64,000 nucleotides of DNA from JAFGLZ01 sp964622545 (GCA_964622545.1 CAZUQM010000027.1:29300-93299); one strand, 5' to 3'. Counted from the stretch's first letter, positions 47,459 through 57,015 are shown. Program-made: numbers and translations. The notes: generated by a model from the letters alone, not told the origin.

Positions 47459-47533
47459 GGCGGTGTGAGTTGAGCTCGCCCGGTCCGAAGCATGGCGCCG
47501 GGTTGATCCTCCCGTTACCCGATGCCTGCCCGC

Positions 47534-47539
47534 TATAAT
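47534..47539 (+). promoter_or_regulatory. -10 element directly before an ATG (candidate leaderless mRNA)
   Basis: A perfect TATAAT ends six bases before the ATG at 47546, so transcription would start at or next to the start codon. No convincing -35 at 17 bases upstream. Confidence 0.4.
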
Positions 47540-47545
47540 GACCGC

Positions 47546-48367
47546 ATGATTGATATCGACGTCCTTCCTGTCCCCGACTGGGGCTTGCGGTGTGAGGCGT
47601 GTGGTGCGGTATTGGCTGGTGCGTCGGAACATCGTTGCCCGAGATGTGATCGTCCCTACAGCATCCGCGACCTGGTCGCCCGACAGCGGCCCATTCCCGA
47701 CATCGGCCTGGTTTGCCCGAATTGCGGCTATGCCCTGACGGGGCTGACGGTCCAGCGGTGTCCCGAGTGCGGCCTCTCGTTCTCGGTTAGGGAACTGATC
47801 GACATCCACTACGACGTCGTGCCGACGTCCATTGTTCAGCTCGGCGATCCAGACGATCACCATCACCGCCAGCGCGATCCGACGTACGACGGCAGCGAAC
47901 GGCCCTTACCCGACTTCGGCCTGGTCTGCGCGGATTGCGATGCTCCTCTGACCGGGGTTGAGGCGGACGCCTGTCCCGAATGCGGCAGGCCGTTCGACTT
48001 GGACGCCCTGGTGTCCCGCGGCGACTGGGTGGATGTCTCGCCGTATGTCCCGCCCGGCTTGGCGGTGTTGGCCAAGTGCATGCTGTACGCCGAGTGGGTC
48101 CCCTATGTGGTGGACAACGACGCCCTCCAACGTCTCTACGGCGGACCACTGTCGGTTGTCGTCCCGAAGCTTCGCGTGCCGCGGGAGTTCTTCTTCGACG
48201 CCCTGGCCGTCTTCGCCAAGGCCAGTGTCCCGCAGCCCTCGGTCGGCAAGGGCGAGTGGGTCTGTCCGGCCTGCGACGAGGACGTCCCGGCCGGGTTCGA
48301 GGTGTGCTGGAACTGTGGCACGGCCCACCCGGCCATCACGGATACCCGACCCGAGTCTTCGACGTGA
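47546..48367 (+). CDS. zinc-ribbon and DUF2007-like protein
   Basis: 273 residues. There are three tandem zinc ribbons at the N-terminus, each with two CxxC knuckles separated by about 13-15 residues and introduced by a PxPDxGL phrase: CEACGAVLAG...CPRC, CPNCGYALTG...CPEC and CADCDAPLTG...CPEC. They are followed by about 65 residues starting at GLAVLAKCMLYAEWVPYVVDN that resemble DUF2007, and a fourth ribbon CPACDEDVP...CWNC. The protein is probably cytoplasmic. DUF2007 proteins are thought to be signal-transducing or scaffold proteins. The ATG at 47522 is in frame, but the second at 47546 fits the promoter position. Confidence 0.7.
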   Translation: MIDIDVLPVPDWGLRCEACGAVLAGASEHRCPRCDRPYSIRDLVARQRPIPDIGLVCPNCGYALTGLTVQRCPECGLSFSVRELIDIHYDVVPTSIVQLGDPDDHHHRQRDPTYDGSERPLPDFGLVCADCDAPLTGVEADACPECGRPFDLDALVSRGDWVDVSPYVPPGLAVLAKCMLYAEWVPYVVDNDALQRLYGGPLSVVVPKLRVPREFFFDALAVFAKASVPQPSVGKGEWVCPACDEDVPAGFEVCWNCGTAHPAITDTRPESST

Positions 48368-48496
48368 TCGCTCGCGGTAAGGCCGGGGAGATCATCGTAC
48401 GTGTGGGCCGCCTTGACCCAGGGGCTGGGCCAGCGAGGTTGGGCCGCGTTCGTGTTCACACGCCGTCGGATCTGCGTAGCGGCACGGGAGGTTGTC

Positions 48497-48937
48497 ATGA
48501 GGTCGCGATTGTCCGTCTGGTTCGTCGTCGTCGTCGGTTGCTTGTTCGGCGCGGTGGTCGCCTCGAGGGCGGCCGAGGACCAGCGCCCGAGCCCGTCCGA
48601 ACGCATTCGTGCCTTGGAGCAGAAGGTCCTGCGGCTCGAGCGCCGTTTGGCCGAGCATGAGACGCTCATCGTTCGTCTGTACGAGAAGCTGCCGAAGCTC
48701 TCGGCCAAGCCGGCCGGCAGATCGGCGACGCGCCCCGGGCCGGAGCCGCCCCCTGAGCACAGCCCGTGGACCAAGCTCCGCGCGGGCATGTCGAGCAGGG
48801 AGGTGACGCGCCTGCTGGGCGATCCAACCACCTTGACACGCTCGGGCCGGTTCGCGACGTGGCACTACGAGACCCCGGCCGGTCTGGGCACGATCTGGTT
48901 CGACAACTTCACGGTCCTTCGATGGCGCGAGCCGTGA
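48497..48937 (+). CDS. secreted BamE/SmpA-like protein
   Basis: 146 residues from ATG 48497, preceded by GGGAGG; the frame is open from 48401. A signal peptide ends at about residue 26 (SRAAED). Residues 35-60 (RIRALEQKVLRLERRLAEHE) form a coiled coil. The C-terminal ~55 residues (WTKLRAGMSSREVTRLLGDP...WHY) fit the SmpA/OmlA/BamE fold, whose conserved GMSxxEVxxLLGxP is clear. No lipobox was found, unlike BamE itself. It probably binds another envelope protein. Confidence 0.7.
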   Translation: MRSRLSVWFVVVVGCLFGAVVASRAAEDQRPSPSERIRALEQKVLRLERRLAEHETLIVRLYEKLPKLSAKPAGRSATRPGPEPPPEHSPWTKLRAGMSSREVTRLLGDPTTLTRSGRFATWHYETPAGLGTIWFDNFTVLRWREP

Positions 48938-48998
48938 GCCGGGCGCATGCGTCCGATCGGGGGCGTGACGGCGACGGTGCCGAGGCCGCTCGCCGCAG

Positions 48999-50420
48999 CT
49001 ATCCCGACAGAAGCGCAATGGCGCCGAGGCCGATGCCCAGGTAGATCGCCACGCTGAGGATGTCGTTGGCGGTGGTGATCAGCGGACCGGAGGCAATGGC
49101 CGGGTCGATGCCGACGCTCCTGAACACGAAAGGCAGGAAGGTCCCCAGGGTCATCGCCACGTGGATGGCGACCAGCATGGCCAGGCCCACGACGATGCCC
49201 ACCGAGCCGGGGCCCAGGCCCGACTGCTCCCTGCCCAGGGCGGTCATGCCGGCGGCGACGCCCAGGGCCACGATGCCTGCGACGCCGCCGCATACCACCC
49301 CGACGGCGGCGGCGATCGGCGCCTCGCGACGAAAGGCCAGCGAGACGCTCTGACCCGCCATCTCCTGTGTGGCCAGACCGCGAATGATGATGGTGGACGC
49401 CTGCACGCCGCTGTTGCCGCCCATGGCGGCGATCATGGGCACAAACAACACGAGCAGGGTGAAGTCCTTCACGTCGATCTGCGTCTCGAAGGCGGCCATC
49501 ACGATGCCGGTGAGCATGGTGCCGACCAGGCAGGGCAGCAGCCACGTCATGCGGACGCGGGCGGCCCGCAGGGCCGAGGCCCGCTCCAACTCCGAGGCGT
49601 CGGTCCCGGCCATGCGGTACATGTCTTCGTCGGCCTCCTCGAAGATCGCGTCGGCCACGTCGTCGTGGGTGATGCGACCGATCAGCCGACCCTGGCGGTC
49701 TAGGACGGGGATGGCGGGCAGGTCCGTTCTCCGGAAGACGTTGACGACTTCCTCTTGATCGTCGTCGACGGACAGGGTGACCAGGTCTCGGGTCATGATG
49801 CGGGTGACGGCGGTCTCCGGCCGGACGAGGATCAACTTGCGAAGCGGCACCAGCCCGGTCAGCCGTCCGACATCGTCGACGACGTAGATGAAGAAGGGCT
49901 CTTCGTCCTCATCGTCGAGCTCCATTTCGCGGAGCTGAGTCACCACGTCCGACACGGTCATGTCTTCGGTAATGGAGACGTACTCGGGGGTCATCAAGCC
50001 GCCGGCGGTATCCTCGGCATATTGCAGGAGGCTGGCGACCTCGGCGGCCTGGTCCGGGGGCAAATGCTCCAGGACGTCCTCGGACTGGTCCGAGGGCAAC
50101 TCGGCCAGGAAGTCGGCCGCGTCATCCGGCGGCATGGTCGCGACCAGGTCGGTGAGTGCCTGGCCGGTCATGTCGTCGACGAGTCCGCCTCGGGTGGCCT
50201 CGTCGACCATGCTCAGGACCTCGCCCGCCTCGTCGGCGTCGAGCAGGGCCATGAACATGTGCTGTTGATCGTCGCCCAGAAGCTCGACCACTTCCGCCAG
50301 ATCGGCCGGACCGGCTTCGTGCAGGCATCTGCGCAGCTTGTCCACGTCGCCGCCATCCATGAGTTGGCGGATCTCGTCGAAGAGCTGCTCAGGCTCGATC
50401 TTTTTCGTACCTGGCTGCAT
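48999..50420 (-). CDS. mgtE: magnesium transporter MgtE
   Basis: 473 residues. An N domain with MgtE repeats (ADFLAELPSDQSEDVLEHLPPDQAAEVASLL) is followed by two CBS domains (near 150-270; GGLMTPEYVSI begins the first, IMTRDLVTL the second), a connecting helix and five membrane helices. The selectivity motif PMIAAMGGNSGVQAS is intact. MgtE is a Mg2+-gated Mg2+ channel: high Mg2+ on the cytoplasmic domains closes it. It is divergent from the GTPase gene. Confidence 0.93.
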   Translation of the reverse strand: MQPGTKKIEPEQLFDEIRQLMDGGDVDKLRRCLHEAGPADLAEVVELLGDDQQHMFMALLDADEAGEVLSMVDEATRGGLVDDMTGQALTDLVATMPPDDAADFLAELPSDQSEDVLEHLPPDQAAEVASLLQYAEDTAGGLMTPEYVSITEDMTVSDVVTQLREMELDDEDEEPFFIYVVDDVGRLTGLVPLRKLILVRPETAVTRIMTRDLVTLSVDDDQEEVVNVFRRTDLPAIPVLDRQGRLIGRITHDDVADAIFEEADEDMYRMAGTDASELERASALRAARVRMTWLLPCLVGTMLTGIVMAAFETQIDVKDFTLLVLFVPMIAAMGGNSGVQASTIIIRGLATQEMAGQSVSLAFRREAPIAAAVGVVCGGVAGIVALGVAAGMTALGREQSGLGPGSVGIVVGLAMLVAIHVAMTLGTFLPFVFRSVGIDPAIASGPLITTANDILSVAIYLGIGLGAIALLSG

Positions 50421-50534
50421 GGTGAGACCTTAGGTCAGACTCGGGCGAACGTGACGTCCGCCATTATCACCAAGATTGGATGTCACGCAAACGCGGTCTG
50501 GCAGGCGGGGACTTCCGCGACCGCGTGGCAGGCC

Positions 50535-50540
50535 TATAAT
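50535..50540 (+). promoter_or_regulatory. -10 element directly before an ATG
   Basis: TATAAT ends eight bases before the ATG at 50549, giving a leader of at most a few bases; no good -35 was found. It resembles the arrangement at 47534. Confidence 0.4.
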
Positions 50541-50548
50541 GGACGATC

Positions 50549-51562
50549 ATGCCGGCCAACTTGACGCCAGATTACAAGCGGGCGGAGGCCCGGTACCGGG
50601 AGGCGGAGACGGCCTCGGAGCGCTTGGCGGCGCTCGAGGAGATGCTCCGCACCATTCCCAAGCACAAGGGTACCGACAAGCTCCAGGCCGAGCTCAAGCG
50701 CAAGATCGCCCAGGCCCGACGCGAGCAGGCCTCGCCGAGCAAGAAGAGCGGCAGCTCGCGGCGCGACATCTTCAACGTGCCCAAGCAGGGCGCCGGTCAG
50801 GTCGTGCTGTTGGGCGCGCCCAACGGGGGCAAGAGCTCCCTGGTCCGGGCGGCCAGCAACGCCGACTGCAAGATCGCCGACTACCCGTACACCACACCCG
50901 CGCCGCAGCCCGGCATGGCCTACCACGAGGACGTGCCGATCCAGCTCGTGGACATGCCGCCCTTCACGCGCGACCATGTGCCTCCCGGCATGATCGGTCG
51001 CGTCAAGGCCGGCGATGCCCTGTTGCTCGTGGTGAGCCTCATGAGCCCGAGTTCGCTCGACGATCTCGACTCGTGTCTCGAGCTGCTGGCCAAGCGGGGC
51101 CTGACGCCCACCCATGAGCCCGATCCCGAGGTCCCGGACGACATCGAGGCGCCCGACCCCATCCGAACGCTGGTCGCCTGCACCCACGGTGACTGCGAAG
51201 GCGCCGACGACGAGTTCGCCACGTTCGTCGAGCTGTACGGCGATCGTCTCGAATTCCACAAGGTGGCCGTGCCGGAGGGTGAGGCCGTCGACGACAGTCT
51301 GGCCAAGCTGATCGCGCGGTTGTTCGAGCTGCTCCACGTGGTCCGCGTCTACGCCAAGCCGCCCGGAAAGCCCGTGGACTACGACGCGCCGTTCATCCTG
51401 GCCAAGGGCAGCACGACCGAAGACCTGGCCGTCACGATTCACCGCGAGCAGGGCCAGAGCCTCAAGAGCGCTCGGGCGTGGGGCTCGGCCGTCCACGACG
51501 GCCAAAACGTCCCGCACGACTACGAATTGCACGACAAGGACGCCATCGAGCTGCATATGTGA
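50549..51562 (+). CDS. DRG-like TGS-domain GTPase
   Basis: 337 residues. After an N-terminal helical segment with IPKHKGTDKLQAELKRKIAQ, which resembles the signature helix of eukaryotic/archaeal DRG proteins, the G domain starts with the P-loop GAPNGGKSS. G2 is in YTTPAP and G3 is DMPPF instead of DxPG. The expected NKxD is absent; the equivalent strand ends in VACTHGD. The last ~75 residues form a TGS domain (VRVYAKPPGKPVDYDAPFIL...). Obg/DRG GTPases act on ribosomes. The missing NKxD suggests relaxed base specificity or a pseudo-GTPase. Confidence 0.8.
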   Translation: MPANLTPDYKRAEARYREAETASERLAALEEMLRTIPKHKGTDKLQAELKRKIAQARREQASPSKKSGSSRRDIFNVPKQGAGQVVLLGAPNGGKSSLVRAASNADCKIADYPYTTPAPQPGMAYHEDVPIQLVDMPPFTRDHVPPGMIGRVKAGDALLLVVSLMSPSSLDDLDSCLELLAKRGLTPTHEPDPEVPDDIEAPDPIRTLVACTHGDCEGADDEFATFVELYGDRLEFHKVAVPEGEAVDDSLAKLIARLFELLHVVRVYAKPPGKPVDYDAPFILAKGSTTEDLAVTIHREQGQSLKSARAWGSAVHDGQNVPHDYELHDKDAIELHM

Positions 51563-51631
51563 GGGGCGGACGGCGGCTCGTTCGGCCGCGGTACTCCGCC
51601 TCCGGCCCTCCTCTGAACTGCGGAGGCGGGC

Positions 51632-53797
51632 TCACCACCGTACGGTTACCGCTCCCGATTTGCCGCGCGTGACGAGCAGCCGGCCGGCGGCATGCTTCCA
51701 CCCGTCCGCGCCCTCCACGGCCTTTGGAGGCTTCGGGCAGACGATGATGATCTCAGCCGGTCCGCGGAGTGTGGAGAGCTCGACACGGATCTCGGGGCGA
51801 TCCGTGGCGGCCGGGCTGATGCGGGCTTGCTCGACATGACGGAGCCGATGCACATAGGGGCCGAGGGGACGTACCAGCGGCGCGATGATGACCTCGGCAT
51901 CGCGTGAATAGGGGTTGGTGATCGGGCCGATCTCGAGCCGATCGTCGCGCCAGGCGGCTGCGGCGTTGCGGACCTGCCACGCGACGGCGGTGTGACGCAT
52001 CAGCCAGGTGACACGGCGCGATCCTTCGGCGCGGGCTTCGACGACGTTTCGGCTCGAGCGCGGTGTCGCGATGTCGAACCGCTTCCCGATAGCGGGTTGC
52101 CTCAGGCTGTCGGCGCGGTACTCCTCGCCGTCGATCAGGATCGAGGCCTTACCTACCGCCTCCTTCGCGCCCGCCAGGGACAAGGCCGCGCGATGGATGA
52201 GCAGGGGCGAGGTGAGCCTTGATGCGTCCACCTGTACCATCACGTGCGTGACGTTATCGCTTGCCGCGTCGTTGTAGATCGTGGCGGCCTGACGAAGGGA
52301 CGGGACGGCGGCGTCCAGGTGGAGCAGTTGGAGCCCCGGCTTGAGTGTCCATGTGGGCCCGGCCTGGCACCAGAGCTGCTGGCCGTCGCGATCGTGCATG
52401 AAGAAGGTCACGCGCAACGTTTGGCCGCCGGGGCCCGCATCGACATGGACATCGGCCCGGTAGGTCTGGCCCGGGGCGCAGCGATAGTGCGTGACCTTTC
52501 CGTGGCCATGATGGGGCACCGTTAGCGATGTTGTGTCCGTGACGGATTGGCGCGGTAGGAGTCGGATGCCCGGGTCGGCGTGTTCCCACAGCTCGTTGCC
52601 GCCACGAACGAGCGAGCCCATGAGCTGCCAGTGGGGCGACTTGCTCTTGCCGGCTCGGCGGGCCATGAAGCGGTCGCTGTTTGGATCGTCGTTGAACTCA
52701 GGCCGGTGGATGCCTAGGACGAAAAGCTCCGACCGCTGTTTGGGTCCGACATGATGATGGTAGACCGGCGTGCGCTGGCCGTGCCGGGCGCCGCCGTAGC
52801 CGTAGCTGATGCGGGGCGGCGCTGCCGGGTCGAACGACGTCTTCAGTTCGAGCCGCCCCGAGACGCCGTCGATGCCGAGCTCATCGAGGAAGGCCTGCCG
52901 CTCGGCGCTGTACGACCGGACGGACACGGCGTTGGATGTGACCTCAAGGAAGATCCCGCCGAGACCGTAAGGCCCGTCGTCGGCCTTGCGCGACGGATCG
53001 AACCCGCCGATCCGACCGTTCGAGACGAACAGCTTGCCGTCGCGCGCGACGACCTGGTAGTTGTGATTATGGCCATGCATCCATGCGACCACGTTGGGAT
53101 GAATCCGCATGATCTCGAGGATCGTCTCGCTGTTGACGAGGCCGCGATAGCCTTCTTCGAACGGGCCGGTCGTGCCGATCAGGCTGTTGTGCGAGAGCAG
53201 GATGGTGGTTCGGGTGAGATCGGCGGCCTGGTCGCAAGCGAGCCAGTCGAGCGTCTCTCGTGTCACGTAGACCGTTCGCATCAGCTCGGGCAGCGAGACG
53301 AAGTGGATGCCCTTGATGTCGAAGCTGTAGTAGGGCCTGCACGATAGGCTGCCGATGCGCTCGCACCGCCACTCCGGGTCGCCCTCGCGCGTGCCCATGA
53401 TCTCGTGGTTGCCCGGTACGTATGCCAACGGCACCGTACCGCAGCCGCCCGCGATGACGTCTGTCCACTGTCGCCGTGCGATCTCGCCGGGCTCGCCCCG
53501 CAGGCCACCGTGATGGATGTCGCCCGTGTCGATGAAGAGGTCGAGGTCGGGGAACCGCCCGACGATACGTCGCATCATCTCGCGCTGCGTGGCCGGGTCA
53601 GGCTGCTGCTTGTTGACCCATCCGAAATGGGCGTCGGCGACGATGAAGCCGGTCAGGCGGTCGGTTGAAGAATCCGAGGTCTCGGAAGACGGCTCGTCCT
53701 GTAGGGCGCCGAGCGCGCGGGCGCAAAGCCCCGCCGAGCCCAGCCCACCGGCCATGCCTCGAAGAAACTCACGACGATCAAGGTGGACTCGGTTCAT
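51632..53797 (-). CDS. Tat-exported calcineurin-like metallophosphoesterase
   Basis: 721 residues from ATG 53797, which has GGAG upstream. DRREFLRGM near residue 7 followed by a Gly/Ala helix is a twin-arginine signal. The metal-binding motifs are in order: VADAHFGW (D-x-H), DTGDIHHGG (GD), VPGNHEI (GNHE), LSHNSLIG and MHGHNHNYQ (GH-x-H). The second half is beta-rich with no recognised domain, perhaps for substrate or surface attachment. The substrate is not identified; many planctomycete relatives are annotated as secreted phosphodiesterases. Confidence 0.82.
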   Translation of the reverse strand: MNRVHLDRREFLRGMAGGLGSAGLCARALGALQDEPSSETSDSSTDRLTGFIVADAHFGWVNKQQPDPATQREMMRRIVGRFPDLDLFIDTGDIHHGGLRGEPGEIARRQWTDVIAGGCGTVPLAYVPGNHEIMGTREGDPEWRCERIGSLSCRPYYSFDIKGIHFVSLPELMRTVYVTRETLDWLACDQAADLTRTTILLSHNSLIGTTGPFEEGYRGLVNSETILEIMRIHPNVVAWMHGHNHNYQVVARDGKLFVSNGRIGGFDPSRKADDGPYGLGGIFLEVTSNAVSVRSYSAERQAFLDELGIDGVSGRLELKTSFDPAAPPRISYGYGGARHGQRTPVYHHHVGPKQRSELFVLGIHRPEFNDDPNSDRFMARRAGKSKSPHWQLMGSLVRGGNELWEHADPGIRLLPRQSVTDTTSLTVPHHGHGKVTHYRCAPGQTYRADVHVDAGPGGQTLRVTFFMHDRDGQQLWCQAGPTWTLKPGLQLLHLDAAVPSLRQAATIYNDAASDNVTHVMVQVDASRLTSPLLIHRAALSLAGAKEAVGKASILIDGEEYRADSLRQPAIGKRFDIATPRSSRNVVEARAEGSRRVTWLMRHTAVAWQVRNAAAAWRDDRLEIGPITNPYSRDAEVIIAPLVRPLGPYVHRLRHVEQARISPAATDRPEIRVELSTLRGPAEIIIVCPKPPKAVEGADGWKHAAGRLLVTRGKSGAVTVRW

Positions 53798-53900
53798 GTC
53801 TGGTGCTCCGTCGTGACCAGCATACGGGGCGTCCTGGTCCACGGCCTGTTGACTCGGCTGGAATCGTATGCGGGCCCGCCTCGCGACGCGCCTTCACCGG

Positions 53901-55202
53901 CTACGGACCGAACAGCTCGTAGAGCTTGCCCGCCCCGGGCCGCAGCCTCAGCTCGATGGGCACGGCCGAGCCGTCGCCGGTGGGCAGGAAGCGTTTCGGC
54001 TCGTCCACGTCGACGGCCCGGGCGACACGCCGGCCTTGCACCATCGCCGGCAGGCGAACGACGTCGTGAGCGAAGGTCTGGACGTCGGGATTGTAGACGA
54101 GCAGGAATCGGCGTTTGGTCGCGATGAGCAGCTTGGCCCGCAGCCGCTGGTCCTCGGTCGGCACATCGACGGCGGAGGGTTGCGTTGCCCGCAGCAGCGG
54201 TCCCCACGCCTCGGCGCGCTGGGTGATGCGACGCAGCGCCGTCAGCCGCGACGGCGGCATCATGTGGTTCGGGCTGGCCAAGCCGCTGTCCGGGTCCTCG
54301 TCGGTGTGATAGCGATAGAAGACCAGCCCGTCGACGAAACCTGATGCCAGGGCCGTGAAATGCAGCAGGTCCCACTCGGCGGGCGTGGGCATGCGAAGGC
54401 GTCCCGGCAGGGCGGCGGCTTGCATGATCGCCCAATGCCTACGCTCGGCGGTCTTGGCGTAGATGGCCTCGAGCGCATCGGCGTGTGAGGTCGGCGTGGC
54501 GTAGCGTCGGTTCATCAACCGGCCCGGCGGGGCTTGCTCGGCGATGGGGAAGTTATCCCACACCACGACGGGAAGCTGTGCCTGCCGAACGATCTCAGCG
54601 ACCTGACGACTCAGCGGGACGAACACGCTATGGCTCGGATCGCGCGATCGGTAGAGTCCGGCGAGTTCAGCCAGTCGGCCCGCCATGTCGACGGTGGGAG
54701 CGTCACACAGGTAATGCATCAACAGTGCGGGATGCGAGGCCACCTGCCGAAGGTTGGCTTCGACCAGCGCCTCGACGCCGCCGGCGGTCGACCTGGCCAA
54801 CTTCCCGGTGCGAACATATCCCGCTCCGGCCGCGTGCGGCAGGACGACCCGCAGCCCTTGGGCATGAGCCGTATCGAGCAGCAGGCCGCGACGCTCGTCC
54901 TGGACGGCGTCGGCGACGATGGTGTTGAAGCCCAGCGAGCGGATGTGCCCGAAGTCGGCCGCCATTCTGCTTTGTGCCGCAGCGGCGTCCTCCGGGACGT
55001 AGCCGCGGACGTAATACCAGACCGCCACGGGATAGACGTCAGAATGGGCCTGTTGAGGCTGCGTCACGGCCGTCGCCTGCGGCACGTCGCACCCCGCCGC
55101 GAGCAGGACCGAGGCGGCGGCGCCGAGCCATGCCACGGCCGAGCGACGGGAGGGCGTCCACAGGCGTCGGGCCTTCGTGTGTTCGTTCAAGCTGCCGAGC
55201 AC
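53901..55202 (-). CDS. lipoprotein, family unknown
   Basis: 433 residues from GTG 55202, which overlaps the TAG of the upstream gene (TAGTG) and has AGGAG 8 bases ahead; the frame is open to 55769, but that part is an out-of-frame shadow of the glycosyltransferase. A signal peptide ends in a lipobox (LLAAGC, Cys at about residue 38). The domain contains GYVPEDAAAAQSRMAADFGHIRSLGFNTIVADA, like a glycoside-hydrolase-type (beta/alpha)8 barrel, and HYLCDAPTVDMAGR. Catalytic residues cannot be assigned. It is translationally coupled to the GT-C gene. Confidence 0.7.
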   Translation of the reverse strand: MLGSLNEHTKARRLWTPSRRSAVAWLGAAASVLLAAGCDVPQATAVTQPQQAHSDVYPVAVWYYVRGYVPEDAAAAQSRMAADFGHIRSLGFNTIVADAVQDERRGLLLDTAHAQGLRVVLPHAAGAGYVRTGKLARSTAGGVEALVEANLRQVASHPALLMHYLCDAPTVDMAGRLAELAGLYRSRDPSHSVFVPLSRQVAEIVRQAQLPVVVWDNFPIAEQAPPGRLMNRRYATPTSHADALEAIYAKTAERRHWAIMQAAALPGRLRMPTPAEWDLLHFTALASGFVDGLVFYRYHTDEDPDSGLASPNHMMPPSRLTALRRITQRAEAWGPLLRATQPSAVDVPTEDQRLRAKLLIATKRRFLLVYNPDVQTFAHDVVRLPAMVQGRRVARAVDVDEPKRFLPTGDGSAVPIELRLRPGAGKLYELFGP

Positions 55203-56986
55203 TAGCGGAGCTCCTGGGATCTCTTCGGTCCAAGGACTATGACATTCTTGTCCGGACTCGATCCGGGCGACTGGAAGTAGTGATAGCGCAACAGCGGTCG
55301 GTTGCCCCATCCGGTGTCGCGGACCTGAAGGTTCTCGGCGACGAGGCGCCGTCCGGTCCGTCGTGCGCGTGCCCGCACCGCCTGCTCGAGCGGCCCGTAG
55401 CCCTCTTTGGGCACCCACGCCGGGCGGATGACCAACCAGTCGGCCTGAGCCGAATTGTACACGTAGTTCGGCAGGTCCTCCCACCCCGGACGGCGGCGGC
55501 TTGCCTCCTTGAGCACGCCGGCGCAACGCAGGTCGGTATGGAACATGATCGGCAGCATGCCATAGGGCGCATGGACAACCGCGTCGGGATCCGCGTGCGC
55601 CTTCAGGTGGTCCGTGATCGCCTCGTTCGGTCCGACGTAGGGCTGCCGGAGCTCGTTGACGTAGCCGGCCCATTCGCTCTTGAGCATCGCCTGGCGCAGC
55701 ACGGCGGGTCCGGTGGCGTAGTCGCCGTCGAGATGCTTCAGGCCGAAGCTCGCCGGCAGGATCGCACACGCGACCGCCGGCAGCAGGTTCGTCGCGCCCA
55801 CCATGACCGCGCCGATGTTGCCCAAGACGTCGTCGCGCAGATAGACCTCACGCACCGCGGCCGCCACCACGATCGAACCCAGCGGAAGCATGTGCACCAG
55901 GTATCGCGGCCCGGCCCAGAGGAACGCCGGGACCAGGATGAGGACGGGCACGGCCATGCAGGCGACCAGGCGGTAGGCGCCTCGCACGCGAAGCTTGCCC
56001 GTCGCGGCCAGGATGCTCAAGGCGACCACCACGACCAGGGGGCACACGAACTGGTTGAGCACGAAGACCAGTTTGATCAGCTCGTGCGTCACCGAGGTCC
56101 CCGCGAATGCCAGCCCCTGGCTCAACGTGAACACGCGGTAGACGCCGAGGCCGAAGAACCAGGGCAGCGTCAGCGCCGCGCCCGCGAGGCCCGCCGTGGT
56201 CAGGGCAATCCAGGTGCGGGCTGTTCGACGCCACAGCGCCGCGTAGGCGCCCAGGCCGATCGCCACACAGGCACAGGTCAGGTAGTTTGCGTGAAAGAGC
56301 ACGACCATCCCGATCAACAAGGCGATCCATCCGCGGCGGCGGTGAAGATCGACGAACCCCAGCATGGCGACCAGGGCCGCCACCGGCACGATCCCGTAAT
56401 AGCGGCACTGGCGCATGAGAAGCAGGTACTGGACGGACGTGATCAGGAGGACCGCGGCCAGCGATGCGGCCCAGCGATCCCGAACGAGCCGTCGCGCCAA
56501 CGTGTATGTCAGGCCGACCGACGCGCATCCCAGCAAGGCGAATGGCAGACGAGCCCCCAACGGAGTCTGCCCGAGCACGGCCATGCCGGCCGCGGCGATG
56601 TAGTGCATCGCCCACGGTGTCCACGCCCAGAGGAAACCGTCGGTCAGCTCGGTGCCGTACTGAGCGGTCACGAGGTTCCGACCGTCCCACGCTCGCGGCA
56701 GCCCGTAGCGGAGCACGTTCTGGGCCAGCAAGGCACACTCGGCCTCGTCCTGCCAGAGGCATCGGTCGCCCAGATTGGGCAACAGCACCAACGCGCTGGC
56801 CGCGACCAGCACGATGACGAGGACTTTGTCGGCCCGACCCCACTCGCCGGCCTGATCGGCGGTCTCGGCCTGGGGGATCTCCTCGGCGTGCTCGGGGAGG
56901 GCCCTGCTCGACGAGGCCGTCGCGGCGGGACGGTCGGGGCCGTCCTGCGGTGTCTCGGATTGCGAGCTGTTGGCGTGGTTCGGCAT
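55202..56986 (-). CDS. GT-C type glycosyltransferase, PMT/ArnT-like
   Basis: 594 residues from ATG 56986. After an acidic cytoplasmic N-terminus of about 50 residues and TM1, the loop CLWQDEAECALLAQNVLRYG carries the acidic DE pair typical of ArnT/PMT family (GT39/GT83) active sites. About ten more hydrophobic helices and a soluble C-terminal ~120 residues with RPAWVPKEGYGPLEQAVR follow. It probably uses polyprenyl-phosphate sugar. Its stop overlaps the GTG of the lipoprotein gene, so the two are coupled. Confidence 0.8.
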   Translation of the reverse strand: MPNHANSSQSETPQDGPDRPAATASSSRALPEHAEEIPQAETADQAGEWGRADKVLVIVLVAASALVLLPNLGDRCLWQDEAECALLAQNVLRYGLPRAWDGRNLVTAQYGTELTDGFLWAWTPWAMHYIAAAGMAVLGQTPLGARLPFALLGCASVGLTYTLARRLVRDRWAASLAAVLLITSVQYLLLMRQCRYYGIVPVAALVAMLGFVDLHRRRGWIALLIGMVVLFHANYLTCACVAIGLGAYAALWRRTARTWIALTTAGLAGAALTLPWFFGLGVYRVFTLSQGLAFAGTSVTHELIKLVFVLNQFVCPLVVVVALSILAATGKLRVRGAYRLVACMAVPVLILVPAFLWAGPRYLVHMLPLGSIVVAAAVREVYLRDDVLGNIGAVMVGATNLLPAVACAILPASFGLKHLDGDYATGPAVLRQAMLKSEWAGYVNELRQPYVGPNEAITDHLKAHADPDAVVHAPYGMLPIMFHTDLRCAGVLKEASRRRPGWEDLPNYVYNSAQADWLVIRPAWVPKEGYGPLEQAVRARARRTGRRLVAENLQVRDTGWGNRPLLRYHYFQSPGSSPDKNVIVLGPKRSQELR

Positions 56987-57015
56987 GCCGCCAGGGGTCC
57001 TCGTTCGTGCGCCAG

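Noticed and set aside
55203..55769. N-terminal extension of the lipoprotein frame into the GT-C gene
   Set aside because: The translation there is an out-of-frame reading of the glycosyltransferase. The GTG at 55202 has a good ribosome-binding site and gives a lipobox.
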